Shown: one piece after another, positions 48,341 through 61,886 of the stretch
Position numbering within the stretch: position 1 is the stretch's first letter
Layout of the letters: the number at the start of each line of letters is the position of its first letter
Origin: Phorcus lineatus
Lineage: Eukaryota; Mollusca; Gastropoda; Trochida; Trochidae
Length of the DNA stretch: 64,000 bases
Reading direction: 5' to 3'
Assembly: GCA_921293015.1 (NCBI GenBank)
Contig: OV121088.1
Coordinates: 1,798,001 to 1,862,000 of the forward strand
The notes under the pieces: generated by a model
Told to the model about the DNA's origin: nothing
Databases searched by the model: none
The model's input: the letters and a program-made list of their open reading frames with translations, nothing else
Program-made: the position numbers and the translations under genes

Positions 48341-48685
48341 TCAACAAATCATGGCGAACGCCACCCTTGGTTTCCAAGTTGCCTTCTGGCACCCACCAGG
48401 TGTCAGGAACCTCCTGATCTGCCGCCGCTTCAATACCCCTACTTCACTTTGTTGCTATGTAGGAGGAACGAACTGTCGTATCTGACCTCTCGTCATCCAA
48501 ACCAACCCCGCCATTCATGTGTTAGTACTTTCTAGCTCAGCCCGCCATTTGCACATATTATATCTTTTATTTTCATTTTTATCATCATTTTATACTTGCC
48601 TGTACATTTCTTTCATTCAATCTTATTTTCATACATGGCTGATGTAAAAATCCATTTGAACCGCAGTTTGGTACTTTCTCTCCAT

Positions 48686-48737
48686 CACTTAGTCTGATGA
48701 AGGGGGTCTAATTATCCCTGAAACCTCACACTAAATG
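48686..48737 (+). ncRNA. Hammerhead-like motif, stem III missing
   Basis: CACTTAGT (48686-48693) pairs with ACTAAATG (48730-48737) at seven of eight positions, as a stem I. It is followed by an exact CTGATGA core, a stem II AGGG...CCCT, and an exact GAAA. The remaining six bases (CCTCAC) cannot form stem III or supply the expected U before the cleavage site. Probably a decayed ribozyme of a Penelope-type or related retroelement, or chance. Confidence 0.3.
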
Positions 48738-51700
48738 TTGAACTTCCCTTCTCTCTGTGTTGACAGTACTCCCCCTGCTTACTTTGATAAATAGATTTTA
48801 GTAGCAAACATGCTTTGATGATTCAAGTGGAAAAGAATACACCACAATGTATATCCGAAGTTACATTGCAGGCTTTTGCCTGTTTGAAATTATCTCGAAA
48901 CAAATACAAGATATGAAAACCTTAATCGCCATTTAATAGCAATGCCGGTTGCAATATGAAAAACTAACTACTCAAAAATAATAGAGCCTTCATCAGATGA
49001 ACACCAAATTGCATTAATTTAAAAAAAGAAATGAGAAGTATGTTTGTAAAAAAACAATTTTTATAGTTCAACATACGTGTAAGAGCCTAGATCCTATTTC
49101 ATCAATATGTCAAGATACAAGTGAGGAAATTATTCATAGTTAGAATGAGCTGTGACTTAACTACTTCCTTAAGGTGTTCAAAGAATGAATATATACATTG
49201 GAAGAGCCTATGATGAATAAGAGTTGAAGCTCAGATTTGTAGTACTGTTGTACGTCAATTATATGAACTTACGTCTCTGTGAATCTATTACATCTACAAT
49301 GGATAAATCTACAATGGATAAAGTGGTTTCACCTAGATAAGCAAAGATCGCTAAGTGTGTATGTCTTTGTTTTCTTTCTAACTGTCACTCTGTTCAGCAT
49401 AGAAAATGGTTCCGCTCTGTTGGCTTTTGTTGGTATCTTCAGGGACTGAATAACGAGTGCTAGTCAAGCGATTGTCTTTTCTTGGAATGTACGAGGGTTG
49501 ATATTGTCATCAATAGCATTATAGGCGAACCTCTCTTTCGCCCTATTGTGCTTTATGTTTTAGAATAGTATAAACTGCTTAAACAGAGTGACTCGGAGTT
49601 GCTTACGAGTCATTTTGTGATTTCCTTGACTGTTCAATCAACCCTAAACGTAAGTGGATATTTTGATTTTAGGATATTGATTTTTCATTTCCTTTCCTTT
49701 GTGAAGGAATACCGTGATTCGAGAATATTCATATCGTCTGAGGCCAAAATTTTTTAATGTAATGTTTGCTATTTCCTTAGTATCAAAATTATGGTAGGTA
49801 GGTAGGTAGCATTTCTTTGTGTGAATTTTGTTGTTGTTGTGTTGTATGAACATTGAACACATATTATTGTGGTGTAACCATTTGATCATTTAATGAATGC
49901 CCATCTGTAAGTACACAACATCAAGACTTGAATCTGAATTCCAATTTTAATTCTGTTTGTACAAACATATATGGCAAGCTGTGATTCATCAAGTCGCCTT
50001 TGGGATTGAAAAATCTTGTTCTTGAGATCTCAAAATATAAACAGTTGGCAAGAAACATTTTTAGGGTCAGGAATGAAAAATAGGGTCAGTTGGAAACCGG
50101 AACCACAATATTTTGTGTGTGTGCCTTACGGTCCACTATTAAAAATGGTTTTGTCTAAGAACTGACCTATACTGAGATAAATAAAAAAGCAGTGTCTTTT
50201 GTGCTTTTATCTTTTTATCTTTGTTATACTGGGGCACACCAATAGACTATCTATGTATGATAAAGGTTGATAGAGATTTTCTGGTATAGCCTTCTGCATG
50301 CAAGAAGGTTGTTCATTTCTATACTTCTTCATGATCTCCTGCTTGAAGTCATACAAACCCTCAAACTAATGCCAAACCAGTTCGTGTGGCCTGACTTCGA
50401 AGAATCATCAGATATTTCTTAGATTTCCGGATAACGACTTTGTAATATTATACACCAGCCAATCATCAGGCAGGTCATTATTGGTGCGATCCCGTGGTCC
50501 TGTCGGAGGTGAATGAGAAACATGACTCGACCTCTCTATAGCGCTGGTATTGTAATGAAAGCGCATGGGGCAGGTACGGTGTTCTTACATTGTTCATTTG
50601 GAGACCAGCTATGAAAACAGAATGACTAGATAACAATCAGGTTAGTCTCTGCGTGATCAGTTCTGTCAGGGTTCATTGAAGAGATTTTGCTCAAAAATAA
50701 TTTTCACATTATTTGATTTCTCAAACTGCATCTGCTAGGCACGTAACGAACACATATAGTGAATTTTGTTTGTTTCAATAAATGACATCATAATGTCACA
50801 TGTAAAATTCAAGATCACCTTTACAACGGTCGAAAAATCAAAATAAGTCTTCCACGAAAGACATGTCAACCACCAAATCTAAGATCCATAAAGTCAAATT
50901 TTGGTTAAATATGTTGTTTTCATTTGCTTATCTTTAAGTTACTCTGACTATGGAAACAGGCTCATATTGTTTGATGAATGGTAACTGTGGTTTCTTCCAG
51001 GTGAAATACATTTTGAAACACACTCTTTTTACGTGCCAAACTCTAATCATGGTGGTATATAGACATTTATCCCGCCATTCAAGAAGGTGATACCAGTTTT
51101 TGTCCATGGCCAAGTTGACCAATCAGTGATTGATATTCTTACATGAGGTAGGATCATGGCTCTATTGTCCAATACATGTCTCCCAAACTATACATACTTC
51201 CTCCACCAAACTTTATCCACATGACAATAGTTATACCTAGATGTGCCTGTAATGGGATAGACCTATATCTGTGGTTACCTTTTGTGTTTTTGTGGAAACA
51301 TGACTTATGCAGTGACTGAAACCTCCTTAAAGCGTGTACACTTGTCAACCTTTGTCCCTAAAGGAGGCTTTTGACGTGAAACCTTTATATGAAATTTTTC
51401 TCTATAAATGTAGATGAAGATCACCTAGTGGTCGAAACATGTAAGCACATGAGTAAATGTTTGCGGCCAAGACAAGTCTGGTTCCTGGTGGTTCTTCCTC
51501 CCTTTCTCTCTATAAATGTAGTATTTATAAAATTTGTATCTTAGCTTCTTAGGATTTGAGAGTATAAAAATAGGCTGTGCTCAATAATGCTCTTATTGTA
51601 CTGAATCCTTTTTCTGTCTTTGTAGTCCTTACATGGTATAATTTTTATAAGTCTGGGGATGATGCTTGGCATGATGATATTTACACTACATGTACTGGCT

Positions 51701-52800
51701 TAACTCTTCTTCTGCTTCCTGTTCATTGATAGTCAAGACTTTCCCAAGGTTTGAGATTACGCCAGTGTTCCTTACAAATATATTTCTTACTAAACGACAT
51801 CCTGCTACACTTACATCCTTATTACTATTTCATGTACAGACAAGATAACGGCTTTAAGTGGTATTTGTCCTTGCCACTCTCTCTGTCAATAAAAATGTTT
51901 AATCTTTGATCTCCTTGTATGACCTTTCTTTAGCTTTATATCCTTCAAAGCATGTTGTTGACATGTTTAGCTTTTATTTTTCACCTCAGCACGTTCAGAA
52001 TTTGGCTAACTCCATTTGTGGATACTTAGTATGTACGAATCAAAATATCTGAAGAACTATTAATAATAACTATTAAGTCAAATGTTTACTATTTTGATGT
52101 TCATCGCAATGAGAAAATATTCAGTATTGAGATTTGTAACCTTAACCTTCATTTCAAGGTCATGAACACCCATTGACATTTGACCCTTGTGAAAAACAGT
52201 TTACTAGCTCTTCTCTGTGAGGTTTCTCCTGTGAAAAATGCAGGGCCTTGATTTTGTTCATTTGGTAGAGATGATATTCATGTTTTTGGTCAGGGCAAAG
52301 TTATTTGATTATAATCATCTGAACTTGATATTTATTTCAAGTTACAGTATTTTGAAAATATTTCAAATCGAGTAACAAATCTTGAATTGTTTTGGTGAAC
52401 CTATCATTTCCTGATTAACTATGACCTTAATGATAACTTTCTTGGAGAATATATTCTTGATTGAGCTAGATCACGTACAATAGGACTGCTGAAAAAGGGT
52501 TGATTTGTTCCTCTGTTAACAGAACTATTTTTTTATGTATATAAAATTGGCACAATATTCTTCTATATACCAAACCAATATAGGAATTAATGTCATGTGG
52601 TCAAAATATGAGACCATGGCACAGATGGGGTTAATGAAGGTATTTAGCAAGCAAGAAGAGTCAAGATTCTGTTTTGGTAACTAAGGAGTAAGCGTGTACA
52701 CAACTAATCCTTATGCCAACTAAACAAGCAATTACCCCCTGATTAAACCACCATGTACAAGGTTAACAGGGAAACGTAAGACCATGTTCCTGCATTTTCA
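48738..52800. other. Non-coding, nothing firm
   Basis: T-rich, with a short (GTAG)n at 49794. At 51411-51450 'gatgaagatcacctagtggtc' runs into 'gaaacatgtaagcacatg', which forms two hairpins and recalls retroelement 3' tails. No ORF of interest. Confidence 0.35.
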
Positions 52801-52808
52801 ATGAGTGA

Positions 52809-53225
52809 ATTCCCAATGAGAATTCTAAAAAAAAGTCACCATTCTTTTCAAACAAAATCGTTAAATCTAAGGAGGCAAGGCGCAGGATTACGTTATTAAG
52901 AATTGGAGAGTTAGCCATTTATAAAAATATTGGTAGACGTGATGGTATTCCTCGCCAAAATCGCTACTGTAAGATCTGTAAATCCAATTATGTAGAGAAC
53001 GAATTCCATTTTCTTTATAAATGTCCAGTATATGAAAATCTACGTCTTAAATACTTGGAAAATATACCTGTGTATCTTAATGAAGATATTATGATCCATA
53101 ACCTCCAAAATGATAATTCTGCCTACTTAATGTCCATTTCAAACTATGTTAAAGATGCTTTAATTTTACGTAATTCATAATTCTGTACGTGGGCCACAGG
53201 CCTTTCTACTGAATAAATGATTGAT
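52809..53225 (+). pseudogene. C-terminal end of a non-LTR retrotransposon ORF with 3' tail
   Basis: A frame without an ATG is open from 52809 and ends at the TAA at 53178-53180. It reads ARRRITLLRIGELAIYKNIG, RRDGIPRQNRYCKICKSNYV, then ENEFHFLYKCPVYENLRLKY, and ends ALILRNS-stop. The C-x2-C...H-x4-C pattern with 'E.HFL..CP.Y..LR..Y' is the C-terminal zinc-knuckle region after the reverse transcriptase of many animal LINEs. The following 45 bp end in 'aataaatgattgattgaaa', a short-repeat tail. 5'-truncated, as usual for LINE copies; the remaining frame is intact. Confidence 0.8.
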
Positions 53226-55477
53226 TGAAACAAAATCGTGGAGTCTAAACATATCAAAAGAATCTTTCCTAATTCGACTTTATCATTATACAGATTCATG
53301 TGCATGACTGTATGTGTAATCCAACACTTTAGATGGCTGCTTTATAATGTACAAACAATTCACAAAAATGTCACCTAGATATTAAAAAATACCAGCTTTA
53401 CATTTGAGTTTATCTGTATCTCAGTTCATGTGCAAGAGAGTGTGTGTTAGGGTTTTACCTGAGCAACCGTGTAATCTGGCAACTAGTGGTTTTAACAGTA
53501 TTTGCTCAACAGAGGAGATTTAGCATGTTTCAGAATAGAGACATGTCTGGTAGGCGCTCACTCGGAGTGAAAACGTCAGGTTATGTCACAAGGAAGGGAA
53601 AGTGGTAGGCAATGTGGTCAAATGTGAACGAGGAAACGGACGGTTGTGTAAGTAGAGTAAGCTTTCATCTTCTAGAGGAAGAGACTTTTGCAAGTTTAGT
53701 GAACCTATCGTCTGCTGGAGGAGACATACAATCGTAAGTTGCGTAAGTTGTCGGTGAAGAGACAAGATCAGGAAAGCAGTAGGTGAAATTATGAATATCA
53801 AGGCCATCTTCCATTGGTTGCTAAAATACTTTGTTATCATTTAATACTGAACGTAATGTAAAAAATGTCCAAGACTTTAAATGGCATCTTTATTTTGCCT
53901 CGGACCTAGATGACAGCTAAACAGAGACCGAATCACCCATCCCAGGAGACTAAAACTAGTTTTGGAAATAATTTGTAAACATCTCTCTTTGCTGAACTAC
54001 GACCCAGACTGAACTGCTTTTGCTTAGTCATTACTTTGGTTTTCTTCATAGATTACTCTCCTGGAACCCTTGAAGCTAGGTTACATCATGCATTTCAGCT
54101 GATTTCTTTAAATTCCATTGCCATCCCTATAGACTGTATGAAAGGCTTTACTTTACATGAGATGTGAAATATAGAATGCAAATGCACCACAGTGTCCCTG
54201 GTTCCTTGACACCATTATCTGTTTCCATATTGAAGTTCCTTGCCGCTGTAAGCTCAACAGATTATCTGCCTTTCAGAAGAGGAAAGCGTGACAAAAAAGT
54301 TATTGTCAATAGAGAACGTCAAGAAAGTTCATGAAGTTAAACAAATATAGAGGCCGCCTTTATCTTTGTCATGATAAAAATAGGTTCCTTCACTATCTCA
54401 TTTTATCTGTTTTCTTTCAGTGTATCAGTTTATTACTACAGATACAAATATATGAATGTTATAAATTTATACCAGAACTTGTAATTTAACTTGCATTGTT
54501 TTGCCGTCATGAAAATTTATGAATTATCTTTCAAATATTTGTATTTATCTTGTACAAAGAATTGTTGTAAATACAAGCCTTTTAGGAATATCAAATGTCA
54601 ACATAAGGAAAGTCAATTCCTCATAAAAATTATTTATGGATTTCCTATCATTGTTATTGGCAGTTTTATTATTACACGCAGATGACTGGGACCCATTTCA
54701 AGTTATCAGTAGTACAAGTGGTTTCTCAGGCTTTCCAAGCTTTGAAGAAGAGAAAATAAGTGCTTCCTTATAATCGAATTTCTATAAAGGACTCATGTTT
54801 GTGAGATATGTATTTCTTCTTCATTCAATAAATTTAAAGACCTTTTAGATATAAAGGCCTTCAAGTAAGTTTCTGAATAACTTAAGTTGATCAGAAGCAC
54901 TGGAACTACAGTATTAGAAGTGTTTTCTCATGCTTTCCAAGCTTTTTGTAAGAGATGTTTTTATTCTTTGTTAAAATTAAAATACCTCCTTAATACAAAG
55001 GCTCAAATGTAGTAAGTTTCTGAACATTCTTAAGGTCTTCAAACATTTTGTAACCATCTTTAAAGCAATCATATTTAATTGCTTTAATTGCTATAATATG
55101 AACCCTCTAGAATATTTATGATTTTTAAAAAAGTTTTAATTAAACCATTGTAATGTTGTAGACTAAATCTCAGTCTTGATAAGTAAAGACATTTAGACAA
55201 GATTTAGTTTACATGGCCATGCATAATGTATAATATCAAATTATAAAGAGTTATTAATTATTGAAAAAGGTACCTTTTGTTAGTGAAAGGCTATATATGT
55301 ACTAGTTAGATAGTACTAGTTAGGGAGACTTAGATGAAGTCTAGATTAGAGAAATCAAGTATCAGATATAAAGGACAACTAATTTAGGAAACCTGAACAA
55401 AGTTTGATAGTTTATTCAATATTGAAATATTTGGTTATTAAATAGTGATGTCCTATGTTTTTGGGTTTCTTTGAATT
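53226..55477. other. Non-coding, nothing recognisable
   Basis: A/T-rich, no motif-bearing ORF. Confidence 0.4.
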
Positions 55478-55590
55478 GACACACTGCAAATGGCTGAAAT
55501 ATTGTGGAGGCGGCAAAAAACAATAACTAACTAACTAACTCACTCACTCAGTTACTCACTCACTTGCTCGCTCACTCGCTCATTCTGTAA
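55478..55590 (+). mobile_element. 5'-truncated SINE with CTAA/ACTC-repeat tail
   Basis: The sequence 'gcaaatggctgaaatattgt' then 'ggaggcggcaaaaaacaa' is followed by (CTAA)n and (CTCA)n repeats. This tail arrangement is familiar from gastropod SINEs (recall, not a search). Confidence 0.65.
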
Positions 55591-56161
55591 ATAGAAACAC
55601 AAAATTACACATGTTATCAAAAGAATTTAAATATTCTCCAAATCAGTAGGAAGTTAACACTATTATTTTATGTGCAGAATGACTTGTAGAGTTTATTGCC
55701 GTGGGCTGGTTAAACCTATTTAAACCTAAACATATTAATGTAAACAGAGTGACAGCCTAGTATCAGGCTGTTACTATTAATCCATCACAGTGCGCACAGA
55801 TCGCCACCTGCATACAGATTCGTCACAGGTAGGGACATATTTCAATTAGAGTATTGTTCATTGTTTCAATGATCACTATTATCACTTACTAGTTGAACAT
55901 GAGATATATTTCATGTTACTTTTGAAAATATTGTCTATTTGTTAGATTAATAGATATGTTTACCTGGGATTTGATGAATTAAATGTCTCAAGTCAGTTCA
56001 GTTAACGCATGAATTAGATATTATCATATTAGACAACTTTTGCAGTTTATTAAAGTGTTATCAATTTATACTGTCTTATACAAAGGTATAAAAAAATTAA
56101 AGTAAGATTGTAAAAGATAATTAGTAAATATAGATGAGTGGAGATAAATCAGCTTACCGAG

Positions 56162-56590
56162 TTAAAGGGGCACAGAGTATGTGTTGGGGTCAAATATTCG
56201 AAAGTTCACATACGGTGTCATTTGATAGGGAAATACTGGTTGTTTCTGAAAATCACTATCTCAATGCTGACCAGTTCAGTATAGAGACAATAAAACAGGT
56301 TAAAGTAGATATTTGTTATAAGAAACCGGACAGTAGCGCACGCAAATCGCAAACGTTATTTTGAAAACATATTTACTGCAGACAGAGCAAAAAACATAGA
56401 TTGGTAGTGTTTGATGTGTCATTTAATTACTACAAGTGTAAATAGAACGCAGAAGTTTGACTTCTTAACATGTAAATGGCCGTTTTAAGTTTACTATAGA
56501 AAAAAACGAAAATATAATAATGTTAACATTTAAAAGATAAAGATGTAACTTTAGACAGGTAATTTGATATGGTATTTACGTTCTTATTTA
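56162..56590 (+). mobile_element. MITE C, copy 2 (longer, right end unclear)
   Basis: Begins TTAAAGGGGCACAGAGTATG and continues 'gttggggtcaaatat', as in the copy at 12125. The later block 'actatagaaaaaaacg...aacattta' aligns with 12290-12330. The inner part, 'aaaccggacagtagcgcacg', resembles the interior of MITE A ('aaaccggacaatggcgcgcg'). Confidence 0.6.
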
Positions 56591-57209
56591 AGGCAGATTA
56601 AAAAAATTACAAAACATTAGTTTACACTCTTGAATTGAGGCATTTGTATGGTTTAGGATATTTGTTCAAGAGCTTTGAAAGATACTTCTTAGCATTGATT
56701 GAATGGTAGACAGTGGGTCAGTTGGATAGAAACTTGTATATTCAAGGGGTTCAATAAGTGTTTGAAAGTGCTAAAAGTCCCAGAGGTGATGAAAACTAAG
56801 CCTTCCTATGTCTAAACACAGTTTCTTTTAAGCTTTATGCTTTTCATGTTTGAATTCTTGTGAAATATGCATGTCATCATGTTACAAATAAGTTAAATAA
56901 AAAGTGAAGTGTTTTTCTTGTATGGATTCACCTGTTTTGTTTGTATGCCCAATTCTTCTTTGTTCTCATCTAAAAAATAAATTTGAAATAAATTCCCAGA
57001 CCATCTTTTTGTACAATAACTATGGAACTGTCTTGAACAATATTTGCTTCCATCTTGCATACTTGCAGAGCTTGCAACCTGTATTTTGTGAAAGAAAAAG
57101 GTTTCAGTCATAGTTATTTGTTCAAAAATTAAGTAAATAAAATTCCTACTTCCTTGTTCGCTTTTGAAAAAAATATGCCAAAGGCGAACATTATTCTACT
57201 CAGCTTTAG

Positions 57210-57224
57210 CCCCCCCCCCCCCCC
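57210..57224. repeat. Poly-C tract
   Basis: 15 consecutive C. Confidence 0.9.
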
Positions 57225-57438
57225 GCCAAAATTCTGTGTCGGGCCTTGATGACTTAGATGAAAAATTCCATCAACCCATCGGGTACCTGAACTATTCCAT
57301 TGCACTTCTACTGTTTAGTGATGTAGAGGCTGCATTCATTTATATAATTTTGTCATATATATATATGTTCATACACCCTTCAGAAAAACAGGTAATATCA
57401 TTGTGAAACAGTTTGGAGAAAATATGCAAATTAGATAT

Positions 57439-58295
57439 TAGGGGTAGGCGATATAACCGGTATACCGGTATATTGCGATTCAAACTACTCAATATATCGT
57501 ATCGCGGTACAATGTCAAAGAACCGGTAAAGGCGATACGTTCGGCAATTTCCGTGAGCATTTTCGGTAACTTCCGTAACATAAAAAAATATATTGAAACG
57601 TTTTGAATTTCCTTGTTATTATATTATATTAATCGTTCTGAGAATGTTTACTAGTCATATAACGAAGATATAAATCTTTTAGATTGATGTTTAAACGATA
57701 CCAAGAAAAAAATGAAATCTCGTTGACAGTCGTTGTCCCGTAAACAAACAAAATGGCGGCCGAACACACGCTACTTTCACGAAAATAAGAATTAAACAGT
57801 AAGGCGAAATCAGTAATTTAGAAAAAAATTCAGCTTGAATAGGCTGGGAAATGGGGAAATAGTTAGCAATGTGGCAATGTGACGGAGAAGTTAAATATTA
57901 CAGAGGGACAAATACTTTGCGACCGACATGCGACGACACCAACTTTCGTATTCATAAACGCGTATTTGACTATTACTTTGAATTGACAAGGATTCAGTGC
58001 TATTACCTACTATTGAAACAACTATAAGATTTGGAAAACAATAAAAACTTTGACACAAATGTAACATATCTGTTGTTTTTTTTTGTTAAATATTTTTTTT
58101 ATTTAAATCCGTGCCATGAATATGATAACAGAATAACTATTGATTGTTTCAAGTGACCATTTGTAATTTTTGGTAGTAATTAACAGTCCCAAAACCCAAT
58201 TGCACTTTTGGCAATATATTGCAATGCGTATCACAATACGGCATCAAATATCGCAATATATCGCAGTACGTTTTTTTTGGCAATACCCAACGCTA
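57439..58295. mobile_element. hAT-like non-autonomous element, 857 bp, 8-bp target duplication
   Basis: The left end TAGGGGTAGGCGATATAACC and the right end (reverse complement TAGCGTTGGGTATTGCC) are imperfect inverted repeats. The subterminal regions are rich in cgatat/atatcg words. TTAGATAT flanks both sides (57431-57438 and 58296-58303). An 8-bp duplication and TAGNG ends fit hAT. No transposase ORF. Contains 'aaacaaaatggcggccg', a YY1-like word. Confidence 0.8.
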
Positions 58296-58303
58296 TTAGA
58301 TAT

Positions 58304-61300
58304 ATAGTTAAGCATATATTTATTCCATTGATTAATCCAAGCACATTTCATGCTTAAAGTATATGTCTGATATGTCACCCCTTGTCAACAACTTACATAT
58401 TCCCTGGGGAGATTACGACCAATCACCTGTCAGGCGATGAAGGTTTGAATTTGGAATATCATCACATCTTGTTTGATGGTTAAAGCTATGCTGCCAAACA
58501 TTTGAAATTTTATAACATCATATGGTACCCATCACAAGTTGTTCAAATTTGCATCACATTGAATAGAGGAAAAAGTCTTTACAATCTTTTACTATTTGTA
58601 ATTCTGAGAAGTTGAATTGCAACACAAAGGGAATAACTCCTAATAACTAATACCTAAGCAAGCATTTGCGACTGGAAATGGGTAAAATTAATTATATACT
58701 TCTAATGGGTGTTATAAAGAGGATGATGAGTTCCTGGATTGCATGTATCTGGACACTAATCTTAAAAGTACTGAAGTCTTGTGTTTGTTATGTCCTCTGC
58801 AAAGGAATTGCTAACAGCACTTTTACAGACAGACAGATTTATTATAGTAGAAGGCCTTGGGGCCCAAAATACAGTATAGAAATCAATTGATAGTAGCTAT
58901 TGCATGTATTAATTTGATTTTGTTTATAGAGTTCATTGGTTTCCCAACGTGCATTGAATACTTTACAGTTGACTATGTAGTGTTGTTTTGTTCTTTAAGC
59001 AATTAACCTTTACCCTGCCTGGCATATATACATTGTACTGTTGATCATCCATATCACCTATAGCATAATCTCTCTCTCTATCTGTGTCGGGACAGCTCTA
59101 CATCTGTCTGATCGGCCATTTGGGTCGAAGCCTACAAAAAGAAATATCCCTTTAACGCCTTCACATACCTTCTTATCAGGTTACTGATAAAATCTACTTC
59201 ACCTCTCCCAAGCTATGAGAAATATGGATGTATATCAATTTAGACAATAGCAAGTGGGGCCTCTGAGAATATAAACTCCCAACTGGACTTATTATATGAC
59301 CCACACAAGCCATGAGGACCTTTGCCTAGGAAACCAGTCAGTTTCCCCTCTAGGCCATATCAGGAAGCGTGACCCTTCATTAACTGTTTATGGACATGCA
59401 GTATCTCTGGACAGGGCTTGGTCCAAGATTACTTGTGAGTTGCCTGTTGGTGTTTGGTGTTGAAGAAATCTCTTCCTAAGTTATTGATGTCTAAATGATA
59501 ATCATAGTTTTCCAAATGATTTTGTTTTTTTATTGATTATTAGTTACTTCAAGGCCAGTGTAAATTGTTTTAAATGAAGTATTGATTATGTCACATAGAG
59601 TATAAAATTGTTTTACATAGCATATGATTGTGTCACATGGTGTGGAAATTTGTTTTACATAGCAAATGATTGTGTCACATGTCGTGGAAATTTGTTTAAC
59701 AGTGAATATTGATTATCAAATGGAAATACAATTGTTTCACAATGTAGTTCTTATTGTATAAGCTTTGTCACTCAACCATTAAGCTGTTTCACTGTTGATA
59801 TGATCTCTTTCACAGTAGAGTGATTGTGTCACATTAGATTAAGGGCGTATCTCATGAGATTAAGGTTGTATCTCATGAGATTAAGGTGCCTAAAGTGTTT
59901 ACATTGGACTCAATATTTCACTGAAATTGTTTTGAAATTGATATTGAACCAGCCATGACATCTGTGCGGATTTTCAATATTATGTTTGTTGTGTAGACTT
60001 GACTAATTAAAGTATTGATTGCGCTTGATTAACCAGATACCAGAAATCAATTTCTTCAAATCATTTCAAGGGATTGTGCCAAACTTACGTTAACACTTAA
60101 GCTGCAGTACCAGGAATATTAAGGGATAACCAAGTTTTGATCAACGGCCTCTCCTGGATAATGAACATTTATTTGGAACTCTTTTAAAAGATAGTTTATG
60201 CTTCCTACAGCTGATAAAATTCTAACATCAAACAACCTGGTGGTTCTGTGAATTTACTTATATTGCTTTTATTCATGATCAGTCCTTCATCATCTACTCC
60301 TGAATTATTCAGCTGGTCATAAATGTGTAGTTCCAAACATGTCGGGAATATTTATAAACAATCTGCATCTTTATTTACAATGCACCATCATGATCAGTAC
60401 ATACTGCCTCATAAAGGGGGTTTAATCCATTGTCCATAATCGTCTTGTGAAGAGCGGTAAGGTAACCTTATCAATAAGGAAGCTTTAGTGCAATGTTCAA
60501 GGTTATTGCTAAGTTTAATCTTAGAGGAATGTTTTTTTCTAACAAACCCTAAATATATAATCTAAATCAAAGTAACTATTATCATATTTTTTGAAGTCTT
60601 CAAAGTATAAAATTTTAGAATTACAAATTCATTTTCACTTCATTTTTATTTTAGAATTTTTCCTCAATTTCTATAATTTCTTCTTCAAAACATTTCCATT
60701 GTAAGATGAGGAAGTTGTATTTGTGAACAGGTTGAAACTGTATGTGGATCGTGTGATTTGTTCTGAAGGTATGCAGAGACATTAAAGCCTTAGTACATTG
60801 TCTGATGCATAAAGCTTTGACAACTAATGTACACGGTGTTGGATATTAAGCGTACTGGAACATATCTGTCCTACAGGTCATATCAACAGTGTGGCTCGGC
60901 CATGAATTAGTCATTGTAGTCTGTGACAAAAATAACATCCTATTTCATCACTTCTCTTATTCCTGTTTATCTATGTGGCCATATTACCTACATGTGTTGA
61001 AATCATGAGGATATTTCAATTCTCTACATGAGGGAGTTTTTTGTATGACGAACAGTTTAGTTTCATTCACTGGGTTTTTATTGATTCGAAACAATTTTCA
61101 TTGTTGAAGATTAAGCCTGAATTTCAAAATGTAAAAACCTGTTCCGATTACTCTTTTTTTACTCAAGTCTTTGAAGTGGCATAAGACAGGAATTAATCCT
61201 GGGTAACATATTCTTCATCATTAAGATCACAATGTTTTTGAGACAAGTAAGTTTCAGATTATGTTATTTATAACATGAATATTGAACAGCACTTTCATTT

Positions 61301-61860
61301 TCAACCAACTTTCATTTTTTATGTGACCTGATGGGAAAAAATATTCGCAAACTATATATTTTTCCTATTTAATTTGATGTTCAAATTTCAAGTTAGTATT
61401 AGATAATGATATATTTCAACAAAGTATTGTATGATTGATGTATGGAACTACAGAGAGAACACTAAAGTTTGAATGAGGTCTGTATGGTTTTCAGGTTAGT
61501 GAGTAATTGCTTTCCCCTCTACCGGCTTGAAATCAGTTCAAGAAATATATTTGTGACCGGGTTCTTTAGGTTGAAAGGGCTAAAGTTAATATCAAAGATT
61601 ACCTTTTCTTTTGTTAAAATGTTTTAAGTTATGCTTCCTTATGGCGGCCTTGTGTTAAATTGTGAGTTTGTTGCGTTTCCGTCTGACGGGAGACTATCAT
61701 TACCCTGTTTAGAGGTAAAAAAATACATTTGTTCCTTTCGTCATTTGTATGATATTAAAGTTTTAAAATGTGCTTGTTTAATCTACTGCTTGTAAACTGT
61801 GGCTCGACTTTTATTGTGCACCAGTTCTGTTTTGATACACAACGATTTCATTTTGGGGAA
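58304..61860. other. Non-coding, nothing recognisable
   Basis: T-rich. A short set of local repeats at 59580-59700 ('tgattgtgtcacat', 'aattgttttacatag') looks like a decayed minisatellite. Confidence 0.4.
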
Positions 61861-61886
61861 ATAAAATATTATTATTATTATTATCA
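61861..61886. repeat. (ATT)n after AATAAA, retroelement-tail-like
   Basis: 'gaaataaaat' followed by about five ATT units. This resembles the 3' tail of an old LINE, but no body was recognised upstream. Confidence 0.5.
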
